From the NCBI GenBank assembly GCA_036263155.1, contig DATAHN010000065.1, positions 1-25,843 on the forward strand: DNA of 25,843 nucleotides, read 5' to 3'. Of the stretch, positions 23,964 to 25,843 are shown piece by piece. Every line of letters starts with the position of its first letter. Position 1 is the first letter of the stretch. The translations under genes and the position numbers were made by a program. Origin of the DNA: DASUBN01 sp036263155. GTDB taxonomy: Bacteria; Pseudomonadota; Gammaproteobacteria; Natronospirales; REEB76. Below the pieces are notes generated by a model. The model was not told the DNA's origin and searched no databases. It was given only the letters and a program-made list of their open reading frames with translations.

Positions 23964-25043
23964 TCAGCGATAGGCTGCGCGAATCAACTCTTGGAAATGG
24001 TGGACGCCGGACTCCCGCTTGGGCGAGAGGCGCCCGGCCTTGTAGCTGCCGGAGGCGAGGCCCTTCTGCACCCGCTCGCAGATGCCGATGTCTTCTCTCT
24101 GCACCTCGTCGCTGAAGGAGAGGTCCTCCGCGATCATCTTCTTGGCCGCCGCCGATTCCATGTCGGTGTAGAAATAGTCGAACAGCACCCGGCAGCGGTC
24201 CGCCGCGATTGGAACCACCCGATTCGTCTGCAGCCGCCCCGGCAGGATGTTCAGCATCATGTTGGGGTAGATGAAATAGTAGTGCGCATCGCCTGCGGTA
24301 TAAGGACCTTGGTCACCGTCCAGCGGGCTGTGCTGATAGGAGTACCAGGGCGCCGTGTGGGTGGTGTATTCCCGGTAGTCCAGGAGCTTGTTCAGTCCCG
24401 GATGCACGTGGGGCAGGTGGTAGCCCTCCAGGTAGTTGTCCACGTAGGCCTTCCAGTTGCAGGCCACGTCGTAGACCACGTGGGAATGGTAGCGGAACTT
24501 GCCGAGCTCGATGGGCCGGATGCGCTCAGCGATGCCTTCCAGCAGCGTCGAGAGGGGCACCGGCGGATCCCCCACGCAGGCGAAGACCTGTCCTTCCCAC
24601 TCCGCCACCTTGATCTCATCGAGATGGATGCACTTGATGTCGAAGTCCTTCGCCTGCTGCATCTCATGGGCGGCACGAAGCTGCCCGGCGAGGGTGTAGG
24701 TCCAGCCGTGGTACTTGCACTGGAGCTGGCGCGCATTGCCGTCCGTGAGCGCCAGGGGGCCGGCGCGGTGCCGGCAGACGTTGAAGAAGCCGCGCAGCAA
24801 CCCATCATCCCCACGCACGAGTATCACGGGCCGTCCCGCGATCTCCGCCACCACATGGTCACCGGCATCCTTCAGCTTGTCCGCATGGCTCACCAGTTGC
24901 CAGTTACGGGCGAACACCCGCTCCAGGTCGAAACCATGAAAGGCCGGGTCCGCATAGGAATAGCCTGGCAGCGTGGAGGCTTCCTCGAGAGATCGCGCCG
25001 CGAAGTCGGCGGGATCAAAGCTTGCAGGAACTAGAGACTTCAC
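23964..25043 (-). CDS. Rieske non-heme iron oxygenase alpha subunit, quaternary-amine type
   Basis: 359 residues from the GTG at 25041-25043. The Rieske cluster ligands are Cys90, His92, Cys109 and His112 (CRHR, then CKYHGW). The catalytic iron site is NYLEGYHLPHVH with His209 and His214, and the residue three before His209 is Glu206 rather than the usual aspartate. A bridging glutamate is known for carnitine and glycine-betaine monooxygenases (CntA, GbcA type). The C-terminus has EDIGICERVQKGLASGSY, also typical of that group. It needs a reductase partner, none of which is visible. The start overlaps the stop of the upstream lipoprotein gene (GTGA), implying translational coupling. Confidence 0.87.
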   Translation of the reverse strand: MKSLVPASFDPADFAARSLEEASTLPGYSYADPAFHGFDLERVFARNWQLVSHADKLKDAGDHVVAEIAGRPVILVRGDDGLLRGFFNVCRHRAGPLALTDGNARQLQCKYHGWTYTLAGQLRAAHEMQQAKDFDIKCIHLDEIKVAEWEGQVFACVGDPPVPLSTLLEGIAERIRPIELGKFRYHSHVVYDVACNWKAYVDNYLEGYHLPHVHPGLNKLLDYREYTTHTAPWYSYQHSPLDGDQGPYTAGDAHYYFIYPNMMLNILPGRLQTNRVVPIAADRCRVLFDYFYTDMESAAAKKMIAEDLSFSDEVQREDIGICERVQKGLASGSYKAGRLSPKRESGVHHFQELIRAAYR

Positions 25044-25753
25044 TTCACCAGTCCCTCGATGAATGCCTTGGGCGAACCGCATTGCGGCGCGTTCTTCTGA
25101 TACCACTCGTCATTCAGCATCAACATGTCCACCAGTCCCGGAAGTCTGCGTCCGGCCTGAATGAAAGCCTGTCGCTGTAGGGCTAGAGCACGCAGCATGT
25201 TCGGCGCCTTCTTCCAGTTGCATTGCGTCGGCATGTATTGGATGAAGGGCGTAATGCTTACTTCCAGTGAATTGATGTTCCTCCAGTCGTTGGTCCCATG
25301 GGCGGCCGGTATTGCATACTCGATTTTGCGCAAGAATACGGGGTGATCCTGCCAGGCGTTATGGGTCGTCATGACGCTCTTGGTATCGGGCTCGCCGTTA
25401 GGCATGTTTACGAAGTAATAACCCGGCTTGAACACATACAGATGCGGATTGCCCTGGCGCATCTGTCCACTGCAATCTGGCATGGTCGGTCCCCAACCTG
25501 GCAGCTGGAATCTGCCATCCTTGTCGGTTACGGTATCTTCCACGTTGGCCGCACCGCAAGGACGGCTGTCGCCTGAGAGGGAGCCGGAGTGCAGCTCCCA
25601 GTACGCCAACACAACGGCGCCTTCAATGGGCGCGCCGGTATCCGAATCCACCACCCGCGAGTCGATGGGATCGGCACTGAGCGGCACTAGCCCGAGCGCA
25701 CAACCCGCCATGGCGGACAGCGAAAGGGCGACCAGAACCAGTCGCGCCCTCAT
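25040..25753 (-). CDS. probable lipoprotein with carboxypeptidase-regulatory-like domain
   Basis: 237 residues. A signal peptide with a lipobox-like end (LSAMAGC, lipidated Cys18) marks it as a probable lipoprotein, although Met at -3 is not the most common residue. Residues about 28-115 look like a carboxypeptidase-regulatory-like beta-sandwich (RVVDSDTGAPIEGAVVLAYW, then TVTDKDGRFQLPGW and HLYVFKPGYYF), a fold that binds or displays on cell envelopes. The rest resembles nothing I recognise. I chose the ATG at 25751-25753 because the signal peptide begins there and it overlaps the upstream stop (ATGA). It is translationally coupled to the genes on both sides. Confidence 0.75.
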   Translation of the reverse strand: MRARLVLVALSLSAMAGCALGLVPLSADPIDSRVVDSDTGAPIEGAVVLAYWELHSGSLSGDSRPCGAANVEDTVTDKDGRFQLPGWGPTMPDCSGQMRQGNPHLYVFKPGYYFVNMPNGEPDTKSVMTTHNAWQDHPVFLRKIEYAIPAAHGTNDWRNINSLEVSITPFIQYMPTQCNWKKAPNMLRALALQRQAFIQAGRRLPGLVDMLMLNDEWYQKNAPQCGSPKAFIEGLVK

Positions 25754-25843
25754 CCGCCTACCGTCGGCTGCGTCACCTCGGGCTCCAGGTGTCCCGGCCG
25801 CGTGGTGCGCCAGGCGATGAACGCGGCGCATACCAGGATGAAC
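25750..25843 (-). CDS. C-terminal end of a membrane protein (cut by the window edge)
   Basis: Only the last 30 residues are in the window. They read as the end of a membrane helix (FILVCAAFIAW) followed by a short hydrophilic tail (RTTRPGHLEPEVTQPTVGG), and the TGA overlaps the ATG of the lipoprotein gene (ATGA). The frame is open to the window edge, and overlap on that side supports a real gene. The family cannot be told from so little. Confidence 0.6.
   Translation of the reverse strand, partial: FILVCAAFIAWRTTRPGHLEPEVTQPTVGG

Noticed and set aside
22490..24115. Long plus-strand open frame overlapping the AdiC-like transporter in another frame
   Set aside because: The transporter frame has full-length homology and AdiC-specific residues; the alternative is Arg/Gly/Pro-rich and runs through the terminator.

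Overview
The window is GC-rich and densely coded. Its core is the arrangement rsmG-parA-parB-atpIBEFHAGDC-glmU-glmS, which is the order typical of Gammaproteobacteria. The high GC content and the flanking accessory genes suggest an environmental gammaproteobacterium, perhaps near Xanthomonadales, Nevskiales or Steroidobacterales. That placement is a guess from gene order and composition, not a measured assignment. No tRNA, rRNA, CRISPR array or insertion sequence was recognised.

Left arm (1-2541): a DUF488 gene and a CGNR zinc-finger regulator read leftward. A monooxygenase-like (ABM-fold) gene and a small one-helix membrane protein read rightward. The divergent promoter carries two matched 30-bp palindromic sites, and the two rightward genes share an N-terminal module. 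A minimal MscS-like channel follows, converging on the small membrane protein.

Core (2583-15799, all on the minus strand): read in the direction of transcription, this is rsmG (16S rRNA methyltransferase), parA-parB (chromosome partition), the complete F1Fo ATP synthase operon with its atpI leader gene, then glmU and glmS (UDP-GlcNAc and glucosamine-6-phosphate synthesis). The atp operon has a good sigma70-type promoter at 13136-13164 and an intrinsic terminator at 6056-6082. A run of four hairpins between 12-bp direct repeats lies between parB and the atp promoter. A 129-bp imperfect palindrome lies between glmU and glmS. The usual mnmG upstream of rsmG is missing; a divergent gene for a PycTM-like (DUF5706) membrane protein sits there instead, with no cyclase partner in view.

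Right arm (16424-25843): a CPBP-family membrane protease, a two-helix membrane protein and an orphan GspE/PilB-type ATPase appear to form one minus-strand unit. A membrane-anchored XRE regulator is divergent from them. Next come a thioredoxin-NHL protein, a dimethylarginine dimethylaminohydrolase (DDAH), an AdiC-like amino-acid transporter and a Rieske oxygenase of the quaternary-amine type. The Rieske gene is translationally coupled to a lipoprotein gene and to a truncated membrane-protein gene at the window edge. DDAH, the arginine/agmatine-type transporter and the CntA/GbcA-type oxygenase together suggest handling of methylated nitrogen compounds; this is inference from family membership and adjacency.
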